Positions 7,358-16,602 are shown, counted from the first letter of the stretch. The stretch: DNA of 64,000 nucleotides from Chryseobacterium kimseyorum (GCF_025971945.1 NZ_JAPDHW010000014.1:1-64000); one strand, 5' to 3'. The notes: generated from the letters alone by a model not told the origin. A program made the numbers and translations.

Positions 7358-9514
7358 GTGGCAAAAATTACCTACTACAGACAGTTGGATTCGATGGACT
7401 GCGGACCAACCTGTCTCAGGATAATTACTCAATATTTCGGTAAAAAGTTTTCCTCCGAATACCTCCGGCTGATCACGTTTCAGTCGAGAACGGGTGTGAG
7501 TTTTCATGATCTGATTGCCGCATCACAGGAATTGCGTCTGGAAACTTTGGCAGTCGAAATAAGCTTCGGAAAACTGATGTCTGAAGCACCCAAACCCTGC
7601 ATTCTTCACTGGAAGAACGATCATTTTGTTGTTCTTGTTCCTCAGCAAAAATCAGGAAAAATTACGGTAGCCGATCCAGAATATGGCAGACTTGACCTTA
7701 GTGAAGAAGAATTTAAAGAAAACTGGCTTCAGGAAAACAGTACGGGAAAAGCGCTTCTGTTTGAAACGACCGAAGCTTTTTTTCAGAAAAAGGAAGATCA
7801 ATCTGTCAACGGATTTAAGTTTCTTTTTAAATATTTAAAGCCTCACCGCAAAGCTCTTATTTTTCTTCTTTTTACTTTGCTGATTACGAGTGTGATCACA
7901 CTTATTTTTCCGTTTCTCACGCAGAATTTGGTTGATAAAGCCATTAAATTTAAAGATAAAAATCTTGTTTTAATGATTGTCGGCGCCCAGATTGTGCTCT
8001 TTCTGGGAAACAGTTTTATGGATCTGATCCGGAGCTGGATTATGCTTAAAGTCAATACAAAAGTCAACATCAGACTCATCAGCGATTTTATTGGCAAACT
8101 GATCCATCTGCCGGTGGCGTATTTTGAATCGAAAAGAGTAGGAGACATTCAGCAGCGTATACTTGATCATCAGAGAATAAGTTCGTTTCTGTCAACCAAC
8201 ACTTTGGCAATTCTTTTTTCATTTATCAATCTTTTGGTTTTCTCGGTTGTGCTCGGAACGTACAATCTCATTATCCTGATTTTGTTTTTCACATTCAGTT
8301 TTTTATCGGTTGTCTGGATTTTCATTTTTTTAAATAAAAGAAAAGTTTTAGACCAGAAAGAATTTATTCTCAACAGCCAGAATCAGAATATTTTAAATGA
8401 AATGGTTTTGGGAATGGCTGAGATTAAAATCAATCAGTCTGAAAACTTTCAGCAGGCAAAATGGGAAAATGTACAGCAAGAACTCTTTGAGCGGAACAAA
8501 AAAGCACTGAAACTTTCACAGTATCAGATGATCGGATCGGGTTTTATTTCTCAGCTTAAAAATATTCTGATCACCGGATTTTCTGCCTACGCCGTGATCG
8601 ACGGAGATCTGACGCTCGGGATGATGCTTGCAATCAGTTTTATTGTGGGTCAGATGAATTCGCCTTTTGATCAGCTTTTATACGTTATTCAAATTACGCA
8701 GGATGCCAAATTAAGTCTGGAAAGGATAGCCGAAGTACACACCAAACCTGTAGAAAATACCCTTGAAGAAAGTCGCCAAACGATTAACAATGAAGACCTC
8801 GTTCTCGAAAATGTCGATTTTGGATTTGGTGATTTTCAGATTTTAAAAAATTTAAACGTAAAAATTCCGAAAGGCAAAATCACGGCAATTGTCGGCGAAA
8901 GCGGTAGCGGAAAAACAACATTATTCAAACTTTTGTTGAGGTTTTACGAGCCTGATCAGGGATCGATCACTTACGGTAACCAAAATCTATCTGAAATTCC
9001 TCTTGCTGACTGGCGTGAAACCACCGGAACAGTAATGCAGGAAGGCTTTATTTTCTCAGACACGATCCGCAAAAACATAACGTTGAAAAGTGATAATATT
9101 GATGAAAATCTGTTGACTTACGCAGTGAAAATTGCGAATCTGGAGAAATTTGTACAGAAGCATCCTCAGGGTCTGGATACTTTGGTGGGAAACGACGGAA
9201 TAAACTTGAGCACAGGGCAGAAGCAGCGTATTTTAATCGCCCGGTCAGTATACAGAAATCCGGATATTTTTCTTCTTGATGAGGCCACAAGTGCACTGGA
9301 TACTCAGAATGAAAAGGAAATCATGGAAAACCTTTTTGAATTTTTTCAGGGAAAAACAGTTTTGATAATTGCGCACAGACTCAGCACTGTAAAAAATGCA
9401 GATCAGATATTGGTACTTCATGACGGAACTTTTGTAGAAAGTGGAAATCATCAGGAATTGCTTGAAAAGAAAAGCTACTATTATAATCTGGTCAGCAATC
9501 AGCTCGGAATCTGA
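7358..9514 (+). CDS. Peptidase C39-containing ABC exporter of the graspetide cluster
   Basis: A 718-residue peptidase/exporter expected to cut the leader after a double Gly and export the peptide. The N-terminal C39 domain is intact: Cys15 in MDCGPTC, His89 in HWKNDHFVVL and Asp106 in VADPEYG. A six-helix membrane domain follows (about 160-440), then an ABC ATPase with Walker A GESGSGKTT, signature LSTGQKQR and Walker B IFLLDEATSALD. The start is GTG at 7358, giving MAKITYYRQLDSMDCGP as in relatives. It is the last gene of the operon. No acetyltransferase gene accompanies it. Confidence 0.93.
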   Translation: MAKITYYRQLDSMDCGPTCLRIITQYFGKKFSSEYLRLITFQSRTGVSFHDLIAASQELRLETLAVEISFGKLMSEAPKPCILHWKNDHFVVLVPQQKSGKITVADPEYGRLDLSEEEFKENWLQENSTGKALLFETTEAFFQKKEDQSVNGFKFLFKYLKPHRKALIFLLFTLLITSVITLIFPFLTQNLVDKAIKFKDKNLVLMIVGAQIVLFLGNSFMDLIRSWIMLKVNTKVNIRLISDFIGKLIHLPVAYFESKRVGDIQQRILDHQRISSFLSTNTLAILFSFINLLVFSVVLGTYNLIILILFFTFSFLSVVWIFIFLNKRKVLDQKEFILNSQNQNILNEMVLGMAEIKINQSENFQQAKWENVQQELFERNKKALKLSQYQMIGSGFISQLKNILITGFSAYAVIDGDLTLGMMLAISFIVGQMNSPFDQLLYVIQITQDAKLSLERIAEVHTKPVENTLEESRQTINNEDLVLENVDFGFGDFQILKNLNVKIPKGKITAIVGESGSGKTTLFKLLLRFYEPDQGSITYGNQNLSEIPLADWRETTGTVMQEGFIFSDTIRKNITLKSDNIDENLLTYAVKIANLEKFVQKHPQGLDTLVGNDGINLSTGQKQRILIARSVYRNPDIFLLDEATSALDTQNEKEIMENLFEFFQGKTVLIIAHRLSTVKNADQILVLHDGTFVESGNHQELLEKKSYYYNLVSNQLGI

Positions 9515-9766
9515 TGTTCTACTGCGTTCTTATTGAAGAAAAGAACTTAGTCATTGATATATTCAAAATTTTCTATGTTATTTGATGTAACTTTCTTATT
9601 GTTAGTTTGTTATTCGCCTGAAATTCTTCAAATCTTATTAATCATTAAGTTTTTTTTAATCAAACAATAACATACTGTTTACAAATGGTCTAATTTACAG
9701 GCTTTTCGTAAAGGTTTGTTCATCTAATCATAAGGTTGTATTAAACGGTAACAGTCGTGATTCTTC

Positions 9767-9774
9767 TAGTTTTG
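9767..9774 (+). promoter_or_regulatory. -7 promoter box for the receptor-phytase unit
   Basis: TAGTTTTG matches TAnnTTTG and lies 19 nt before the ATG at 9794, giving a short leader of about 12-15 nt. No convincing -33 element is visible. The rest of the 279-bp gap (9515-9793) shows no gene. Confidence 0.5.
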
Positions 9775-9793
9775 TGCTATCAAAATTTTAACT

Positions 9794-12619
9794 ATGAAGA
9801 AAGTTTTATGCACTGTTTTGCTTTGTGCTTCCATGATTGTTTTCGCGCAGAAAGGAACAGTCTCAGGAAATATCAACGATAATTCTCAGATTGCACTGCC
9901 GGGTGCGAAAATTACTTTAAGTCCGGGTAATATTTTTACGGTTTCAGATGAGCACGGTAACTTCGTGTTTTTGGATGTGCCATCCGGAAATTACACATTA
10001 CAGGTTGATTATATAGGATATGGTAAGAAGGAAATTCCCATAGCTGTAGATTCAGAAAAGAATACAAAACAGAATATTGTTTTTGGCAGAAAAGAACAGT
10101 TGATTTCTGAGGTGAAAATAAAAGGAATTGCCCTGCAGAACCAAGCCCGTGCTCTGAATAAACAGAAAAGCAACGCGAACATTACGAACGTCATTTCAGC
10201 GGATCAAATGGGAAAATTTCCCGATGCCAATATTGGTGACGCTCTGAAAAGGGTGCCCGGAATCACCATGCAGAATGATCAGGGCGAAGCGAGAAATATT
10301 ATCATCAGAGGTTTGGCACCTGAACTGAATTCCGTAACCTTAAACGGAAACAGAATTCCGTCAGCAGAAGGTGATAACAGAAATGTGCAGATGGATTTGA
10401 TTCCATCGGACATGATTCAGATTGTTGAAGTGAATAAAACGCTGACTTCCGATATGGACGGCGATGCTATTGGTGGCTCTGTAGACTTGATCACCAGAAC
10501 CGCAGCGGCTAAGGAGAGAATTTCAATTTCTACGGCTTCAGGTTACAATCCCATTCGTTCAAAAGCTCTGTTTGCTGACAGTTTTGTTTACAGCAACAGG
10601 TTTGCCGGCGGAAAATTAGGATTGGTTTTAAATGGTTCTTACAATAACAATGATTACGGTTCTGATAATGTGGAAGGCGTCTGGGCAAAAGATGACGCGG
10701 GAAATATCTACATGGAAGAAATGGATATCCGAAAGTATGATGTAAAGCGTGAAAGAAAAAGCGTAGGAACAGATCTTGATTTTAAATTTAATGATAAAAA
10801 CAACATCAGAATTTCAGCTTTGTATAACTGGAGAGACGATTGGGAAAACAGGTGTCGATTAAGATTTAAAGATATCGAACCGATTTATTCTGATGCAGCA
10901 GAAACAAACATTTCAGGCTTTAATGCGGTACTGAACCGTGAAACCAAAGGTGGAATCAATAATAAATTAAATGATGCAAGACGTCTCGAAAGACAGATTA
11001 TGCAGAATTATTCGATTGTCGGAAATCACGTCATCGGCAGCAAACTGGAAATGGATTGGGGTGCCTCTTACTCAAAAGCAGAAGAGCAGAGACCGGAAGA
11101 AAGATATATTTCATACGAAGCTGAAAATGCTGATAACGGAGAAAGCATTAGCTTAGGAAGTAATTTTTCTACAAAAAAGCCGATGTTTATGATTCAGAAT
11201 CAAGTAGGGCTCGATCAATATGCTTTTGATGGATTAAGCCAGCAAAACGGCTTAACTTATGAAGAGGAAATCACAGGAAGATTGAATTTCAGAGTACCGT
11301 TTTCTATTATTGAAGATCAGAAAGGCCGTTTGAGATTTGGTGGAAAAGCCAGATTAAAATTCAAAAAGCGTGAAAATGATTTCTTCTCTTATGAACCTGC
11401 CGGAAATTTTATGGATCATTTAGGACAGGCTGATCTTGTTAATTGGAATGGTAGATTTAATCCCAACTCAGCTTACGCTCCGGGATTTTTTGCCAGCAAT
11501 ACCTATTTGGGGAATCTAAACTTAAACTCTTCAGCATACGAGCAGTCAAGTGAGCCTTCAGAATTCCTTTCAGAAAATTATTCTGCAAATGAAAAGATCT
11601 ACGCGGGATATCTGAGATGGGACCAAAATTTTACCGATCAGCTATCAATGATTGTCGGAGTCAGAGTTGAAAACACACAGATCGATTATACCGGAAACGT
11701 GGTGGAAGACGAGGAAAATCTGACGGGAAGCAGAAATATCGAAAGTCAGTACACCAACTGGTTGCCGAGCATCGCATTCAAATACGCTCCCAACAAGGAT
11801 GTAGTTTTGAGAGCTGCTTATTCCACAGCTTTGGCAAGACCAAGTTATTATAAAATTTCTCCGTACGTCAATATTTTACCGAATGACAGAGTGGTTTCTG
11901 CTGGTAATCCTGATTTGAAAGCTTCTTATGCTCACAATTACGATGTAATGGGAGAATATTATTTTAAATCGGTCGGAATCTTGTCTTTGGGCGGTTTCTA
12001 TAAGAAAATAAACAATTTTATTTACGATTACAGAGATCAGAGTTTCAATAGAGAGAAATTTGCACAGATGTTTCCGGATATCTCGAATACTTTAGAAGAC
12101 GGACAGAATTACACCTTGGTATTGCCACGCAACGGTGAGTCGGTTCAGGTGTATGGTTTTGAAGCTGCGGTACAGAGACAGCTTGATTTCCTTCCGGGCT
12201 TTCTTTCACATTTTGGAGTTTATTTAAATTATACTTACACCAAATCCAAGGCAAAAGGCGTTTACAATGCGGATGGAGATTTAAGAACGAACGTGATGTT
12301 ACCGGGAACGGCACCTCATATGTTTAATTCATCGTTATCTTGGGAGAACAAAAAATTCACAGCGAGACTGTCACTGAATCATGCGGCAGCTTATCTTGAT
12401 GAGTTTGGTTCTACAGATTTTGAAGACCGTTATTATGATAAACAAACGTTCTTAGATGCTAATGTTTCCTACGCGATTACAGGTTTTATGAGAGTTTTTG
12501 CGGAAGCCAATAACTTAACCAATCAGCCGTTGCGTTATTATCAGGGTGAGAAAAACAGAACCATGCAGATGGAATATTATATGCCGAGATATACGGTGGG
12601 ATTAAAATTTGATTTTTAA
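9794..12619 (+). CDS. TonB-dependent receptor (probably phytate/phosphate related)
   Basis: A 941-residue outer-membrane receptor. The signal peptide ends near VFAQKG. A carboxypeptidase-like beta-sandwich (about 20-95) is followed by a plug domain (about 130-240: MGKFPDANIGDALKRVPGI, IIIRGLAPELNSVTLNG) and a large beta-barrel with the usual aromatic C-terminus (VGLKFDF). This class imports substrates using TonB energy. The ligand is not visible in the sequence. The next gene is a phytase with only 4 bp between stop and best start, so uptake of phytate or its breakdown products is a reasonable inference. Confidence 0.92.
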   Translation: MKKVLCTVLLCASMIVFAQKGTVSGNINDNSQIALPGAKITLSPGNIFTVSDEHGNFVFLDVPSGNYTLQVDYIGYGKKEIPIAVDSEKNTKQNIVFGRKEQLISEVKIKGIALQNQARALNKQKSNANITNVISADQMGKFPDANIGDALKRVPGITMQNDQGEARNIIIRGLAPELNSVTLNGNRIPSAEGDNRNVQMDLIPSDMIQIVEVNKTLTSDMDGDAIGGSVDLITRTAAAKERISISTASGYNPIRSKALFADSFVYSNRFAGGKLGLVLNGSYNNNDYGSDNVEGVWAKDDAGNIYMEEMDIRKYDVKRERKSVGTDLDFKFNDKNNIRISALYNWRDDWENRCRLRFKDIEPIYSDAAETNISGFNAVLNRETKGGINNKLNDARRLERQIMQNYSIVGNHVIGSKLEMDWGASYSKAEEQRPEERYISYEAENADNGESISLGSNFSTKKPMFMIQNQVGLDQYAFDGLSQQNGLTYEEEITGRLNFRVPFSIIEDQKGRLRFGGKARLKFKKRENDFFSYEPAGNFMDHLGQADLVNWNGRFNPNSAYAPGFFASNTYLGNLNLNSSAYEQSSEPSEFLSENYSANEKIYAGYLRWDQNFTDQLSMIVGVRVENTQIDYTGNVVEDEENLTGSRNIESQYTNWLPSIAFKYAPNKDVVLRAAYSTALARPSYYKISPYVNILPNDRVVSAGNPDLKASYAHNYDVMGEYYFKSVGILSLGGFYKKINNFIYDYRDQSFNREKFAQMFPDISNTLEDGQNYTLVLPRNGESVQVYGFEAAVQRQLDFLPGFLSHFGVYLNYTYTKSKAKGVYNADGDLRTNVMLPGTAPHMFNSSLSWENKKFTARLSLNHAAAYLDEFGSTDFEDRYYDKQTFLDANVSYAITGFMRVFAEANNLTNQPLRYYQGEKNRTMQMEYYMPRYTVGLKFDF

Positions 12620-12623
12620 TAAA

Positions 12624-13658
12624 ATGAATAAAAGAATATCTATCAAAAATAGTTTTGCTGTGCTTGGAATGTTGGCTATGCTAACTTCCTGTTCAGTATT
12701 TAAAAATAATAAAAATGCTTTAAAGCCTGACATTGTTACAGAAAAAGTAATGTTCGATACCGATGACCCAGCCATCTGGATCAATCCTGATGACGCGTCG
12801 AAAAGCATTATCGTAGGAACAGACAAACAAACCGGCGGCGGATTGTACGCTTTCGATCTGGAAGGAAAAATCCTCAATAAAGTAACAGGATTGGGTCGTC
12901 CCAATAATGTGGACATTGGATACGGACTTTCTCTTAATGGAAAATCCATAGATTTTGCAGTAGTTACAGAACGCGATACGGATAAAGTAAGAATTTATTC
13001 GGTGCCTGATTTAAAGGAAATTGGTGAATTTTCAGTTTTTGATGGAGAGGAGCTCCGTTCACCAATGGGAATTTCTTTATACAAAACTCCTGAATCTAAT
13101 GAGATTTATGTGATTGTTGGAAGAAAAACCGGCCCTAGTGGTCAATACCTGTGGCAGTATAAACTTTCTGATGACCAGGGTAAAATCAAAGCTGAGGTTG
13201 TGAGAAAATTCGGACAGTTCAGCGGATTGAAGGAAATAGAAAGTATTGCTGTTGATGCAGAATTAGGTTTTATTTATTATTCCGATGAAATGTTCGGCGT
13301 GCACATTTATCAGGCAGATCCGGCAAAAGGTGATGAGGAAATTTTATTGTTTGGAAAGGGAGATTTTAAAAGAGATATCGAAGGAATTTCTATTTATCCG
13401 ACAGAACCCGGGAAAGGATATATTTTAATTTCCAATCAGCAGGCAGATACTTTCAATGTTTATCTGAGAGAGAATCCTGCAAAAGGAAAAATTGCAGAAA
13501 TACCATTCTCAACTAGTGAAAGTGACGGTTCTGATGTTACCGCAATCCCATTAGGAGACCGTTTTCCGAAAGGCGTTTTTGTAGCGATGAGTAACGGGAA
13601 AGTTTTTCATTATTACGATTGGCGCAAAATTGAAGAGCAAATAAAAAAGGCGCAATAA
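12624..13658 (+). CDS. Beta-propeller phytase (3-phytase) lipoprotein
   Basis: Hydrolyses phytate to release phosphate. I choose the ATG at 12624 (MNKRISIKN), not the upstream TTG, because it gives a clean signal with lipobox LTSC and follows the receptor stop by 4 bp. The protein is 344 residues. The phytase signature begins VMFDTDDPAIWINPDD and continues IIVGTDKQTGGGLYAFDLEG. Later blades include GRPNNVDIGYG and SDGSDVTAIPLG. Acidic residues in these loops bind calcium in characterised members. As a lipoprotein it would act at the cell envelope. Confidence 0.93.
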   Translation: MNKRISIKNSFAVLGMLAMLTSCSVFKNNKNALKPDIVTEKVMFDTDDPAIWINPDDASKSIIVGTDKQTGGGLYAFDLEGKILNKVTGLGRPNNVDIGYGLSLNGKSIDFAVVTERDTDKVRIYSVPDLKEIGEFSVFDGEELRSPMGISLYKTPESNEIYVIVGRKTGPSGQYLWQYKLSDDQGKIKAEVVRKFGQFSGLKEIESIAVDAELGFIYYSDEMFGVHIYQADPAKGDEEILLFGKGDFKRDIEGISIYPTEPGKGYILISNQQADTFNVYLRENPAKGKIAEIPFSTSESDGSDVTAIPLGDRFPKGVFVAMSNGKVFHYYDWRKIEEQIKKAQ

Positions 13659-13685
13659 TTTTTTTTACACAATTTTGATCTTAAG

Positions 13686-13714
13686 TCCTGTTTCAGAAAT
13701 GAAGCAGGATTTTT
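13686..13714 (+). terminator. Terminator after the phytase gene
   Basis: TCCTGTTTCA and TGAAGCAGGA pair (one G-T wobble) around GAAA and run into TTTTT. The next -7 promoter box starts only 4 nt after this T-run. Confidence 0.75.
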
Positions 13715-13717
13715 CAT

Positions 13718-13725
13718 TATATTTG
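13718..13725 (+). promoter_or_regulatory. -7 promoter box 4 nt before the reductase ATG
   Basis: TATATTTG matches TAnnTTTG and is followed by TCGC and then the ATG at 13730. Transcription would start at or beside the start codon, which suggests a leaderless mRNA. Confidence 0.6.
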
Positions 13726-13729
13726 TCGC

Positions 13730-14746
13730 ATGATTTTCGTAACAGGTGCTACAGGAATTTTAGGCAGAGTAATCGTTTTGGAACTTTTGAAAAAAGGTGA
13801 AAAAGTGCGTGCTGCAAAAAGACCGTCTAGCAACATCAGCGAAGTAAGACATTCTTATCAGTTTTACACTGAAAATTCCGAAGCTTTTTTCAGGCAATGT
13901 GAATGGGTCGATGTTGATTTTGATGATATTCATGCAGTCGAAGCTGCCCTGAAAGATGTTACCGAAGTCTATCACTGCGCTGCAAAGGTGAGTTTTCATC
14001 CAAAAGATGAAAAGGAAATGAATCACACCAACATCAAAGGGACAGAAAATTTACTTTTCGCCTGCGAGGGTTCCGGTGTTCAGAAATTTATGCATGTGAG
14101 TTCGATTGCGGTTTTAGATAGTTTTAATGATCAGAGAGAGTTGGATGAAGATTCAGACTTTAATCCTAAAATTGAGCATTCGGCGTATGCCATTTCAAAA
14201 TATCTTTCTGAAATGGAAGTTTGGAGAGCTTCTGCCGAAGGTTTAAATACTATTATCATCAATCCCGGAATGATTATCGGAACCGGAAATTGGGGAAAAA
14301 GCAGCGGCGATATATTTCCAACCTTTGAGAAAAACGCTTTTACATTTTCTGGCGGATCAAACTATGTAGACGTTCGGGATGTTGCAAAAATCGCCATTGA
14401 TTTAATGGAGAGAAATAAATTCGGAGAACGGTTTATTTTGATCTCTGAAAACAAAAAATATACAGAAATCGGGAACCAGATCAGAAGAAAATTAGGTTTG
14501 AAAGATGCGAGCATTCTTTCCAACGGAATCCTCAATACGGGAAGATGGCTTAACATCTTTTTTGGATGGTTGATTCCGCAACTGAAAATGGCAACCAAAA
14601 CCAATATTGAAGCGGTGACTTCTTCAAGCGTTATTTCAAATAAAAAAGTGAAAGAAGTTTTAAATTTTGAATTTATTCCCGTTCAGGAAAGCGTAGATTT
14701 TCATCTCAACAATTATATTAACGACAAAAAGCTGACTAATAAGTAA
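13730..14746 (+). CDS. NAD(P)-dependent epimerase/dehydratase-type reductase (extended SDR)
   Basis: A 338-residue extended short-chain dehydrogenase. The nucleotide-binding motif VTGATGILG (4-12) shows a Rossmann fold, and the catalytic Tyr153-x3-Lys157 sits in SAYAISKYLSE, with a Ser in HVSSIAVLD (about 122-130). The substrate is unknown. Its stop overlaps the start of an acyl-CoA synthetase by one base (TAATG), so the pair probably acts on a lipid or acyl-derived substrate. That is inference from context. Confidence 0.9.
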   Translation: MIFVTGATGILGRVIVLELLKKGEKVRAAKRPSSNISEVRHSYQFYTENSEAFFRQCEWVDVDFDDIHAVEAALKDVTEVYHCAAKVSFHPKDEKEMNHTNIKGTENLLFACEGSGVQKFMHVSSIAVLDSFNDQRELDEDSDFNPKIEHSAYAISKYLSEMEVWRASAEGLNTIIINPGMIIGTGNWGKSSGDIFPTFEKNAFTFSGGSNYVDVRDVAKIAIDLMERNKFGERFILISENKKYTEIGNQIRRKLGLKDASILSNGILNTGRWLNIFFGWLIPQLKMATKTNIEAVTSSSVISNKKVKEVLNFEFIPVQESVDFHLNNYINDKKLTNK

Positions 14747-16506
14747 TGAATCTTGCAGAGGCAATTATCAGTAAAAATGCTGAAAAACATCCGTATAAAT
14801 CAGCTGTTGGTTTTAAAAAGAAAGAAGGATGGAAAGAATTGAGTTGGAAAAAATTCAGCGAAATTATTTACAAAACCGCAAACGCATTAAAAAATAACGG
14901 AGTAGAAGACAACGACAAAGTCGCCATCTACGCAGATAATTCTGCAGAATGGCTGATTTTTGATTTGGCAGCAATGTCTATCGGAGCCATTACGGTTCCC
15001 ATTTATTCTACCAATAATGCCGAACAGGCAGAATACATCATCAATGATTCTCAGGCGAAAATTATTTTGGTTGGAAATCAGGCTCAGTATGATGCCTCTT
15101 TTGAAATTGTTCAGAAAGAAAACAGTCTTCAGACTATTATCGTTTCTAAAAAAGCAGTTTGGGTAAAAAAAGAACACACTTTTTATTTAGAAGATTTCAT
15201 TGCCAAATCTTCCCCGAAACTTGAGATTGTCAAAAAAGAGTTTGATGACTTGGCAACGATTATCTATACCTCAGGAACTACCGGAACGCCGAAAGGTGTG
15301 ATGCTTACGCACGGAAATTTCATCAAGGCTTTCGATGCTCATTTTGAATTTTTTAAGTTTAAAAATTTCGAGGAGGAACTTTCATTAGCCTTCCTGCCTC
15401 TTACTCACGTTTTCGAAAGATGCTGGAGTTTACTGTGTTTGTATGGTGGCGCAAGAGTATACTTTCTGGAAGATCCGAAAGATATTGCAAAAACATTGGT
15501 TGAGGTAAAACCAACGATGATGTGTGCAGTTCCGAGATTTTTTCAGAAAATCTATGCCGGAGTCAACGAGATGGCGGCAGAATCGTCATCATTAAAAAAG
15601 AAAATTTTCAATTGGGCTTTGGAAGTTGGTAAAGAAACCGCCGAGCTCAGAAGAAAAGATAATGCGATTCCTTTTGGTTTAAAATTAAAAGAATCTTTAG
15701 CGGAAACATTGGTTTTTGGTAAAATCAAACAGAAAATTGGTGGCCGACTGTGGTTTCTGCCTTGTGGCGGAGCTTCTCTGTCACCGGAAGTTACTCAGTT
15801 TTTCGAGTCGGTAGGAATTCATGTAACCGTTGGTTACGGATTGTCAGAAACTACCGCAACTCTAACAGCGTTTCCATTTACGAAATTCGAGCATGGATCT
15901 TGTGGAAAACCTTTGCCAGGCGTTGAAATCAGAATTGGTGAAAACGACGAAATTCAGGCGAAAGGAAATGGCGTGATGAAAGGCTATTACCAAAAACCTG
16001 AAGAAACTGAAAAAGTTTTCACGCAGGATGGTTGGTTTAAAACCGGCGATGCCGGAAAGTTTGATGACCACGGAAATCTTTTCATTACCGACCGAATTAA
16101 GGATTTAATGAAAACGTCCAACGGAAAATACATTTCACCACAACAAATCGAAAATGTTCTGACGAATAATAATTTTATCAGTCAGATTGTTCTGATAGCT
16201 GAAGGCAGACAGTTCGTTTCAGCACTGATTGTTCCGAATTTTGAGTTTTTAAAGGATTATGTGAGCAAAAATAATATTCCGTTTACCAATTGGGAAGACG
16301 CCGTTCAGAAGAAAGAAATCATTGATTTATATAAAGATAAAATAAAAGAATTGCAGCACGAACTTTCGGATTATGAAAAGGTGAAAAAGTTCACTTTAAT
16401 GCCTTCAGAATTTGAAATCAGCAGCGGGGAAATAACGCCGACATTGAAAGTGAAAAGAGCTGTGGTTCTGAAAAAATATGCCGATTTAATTGAAAAAATG
16501 TATTAA
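14746..16506 (+). CDS. Long-chain acyl-CoA synthetase (AMP-forming)
   Basis: A 586-residue AMP-dependent synthetase/ligase that activates fatty acids through acyl-AMP to acyl-CoA. The P-loop YTSGTTGTPKGVMLTHGN starts at about residue 174. VGYGLSETTA and DGWFKTGDAGKFD follow, with ITDRIKDLMKTSNGKYISPQQIE near the C-terminal hinge. The family and length fit FadD15-like long-chain enzymes. It is translationally coupled to the upstream reductase (stop and start share one base). Confidence 0.94.
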   Translation: MNLAEAIISKNAEKHPYKSAVGFKKKEGWKELSWKKFSEIIYKTANALKNNGVEDNDKVAIYADNSAEWLIFDLAAMSIGAITVPIYSTNNAEQAEYIINDSQAKIILVGNQAQYDASFEIVQKENSLQTIIVSKKAVWVKKEHTFYLEDFIAKSSPKLEIVKKEFDDLATIIYTSGTTGTPKGVMLTHGNFIKAFDAHFEFFKFKNFEEELSLAFLPLTHVFERCWSLLCLYGGARVYFLEDPKDIAKTLVEVKPTMMCAVPRFFQKIYAGVNEMAAESSSLKKKIFNWALEVGKETAELRRKDNAIPFGLKLKESLAETLVFGKIKQKIGGRLWFLPCGGASLSPEVTQFFESVGIHVTVGYGLSETTATLTAFPFTKFEHGSCGKPLPGVEIRIGENDEIQAKGNGVMKGYYQKPEETEKVFTQDGWFKTGDAGKFDDHGNLFITDRIKDLMKTSNGKYISPQQIENVLTNNNFISQIVLIAEGRQFVSALIVPNFEFLKDYVSKNNIPFTNWEDAVQKKEIIDLYKDKIKELQHELSDYEKVKKFTLMPSEFEISSGEITPTLKVKRAVVLKKYADLIEKMY

Positions 16507-16517
16507 GTTTTAAGCGA

Positions 16518-16530
16518 GCCCTGAAAGGGC
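16518..16530. repeat. Palindromic repeat GCCCTGAAAGGGC, copy 1
   Basis: A 13-bp inverted repeat (arms GCCCT/AGGGC, loop GAA) just after the acyl-CoA synthetase stop. An identical copy lies 72 bp further on. Confidence 0.8.
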
Positions 16531-16589
16531 GGTAATCAACAGCATTGGATGAGGCTCAATGCTTACATAAACTAGATTTTATAAAATCA

Positions 16590-16602
16590 GCCCTGAAAGG
16601 GC
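16590..16602. repeat. Palindromic repeat GCCCTGAAAGGGC, copy 2
   Basis: Identical to the copy at 16518-16530 and in the same orientation. Between them lies a 6-bp inverted repeat GCATTG (16542-16547) / CAATGC (16557-16562). Confidence 0.8.

Noticed and set aside
9528..9548. GTTCTT/AAGAAC hairpin after the graspetide exporter
   Set aside because: The arms are only 6 bp and no T-run follows, so I do not call it a terminator.
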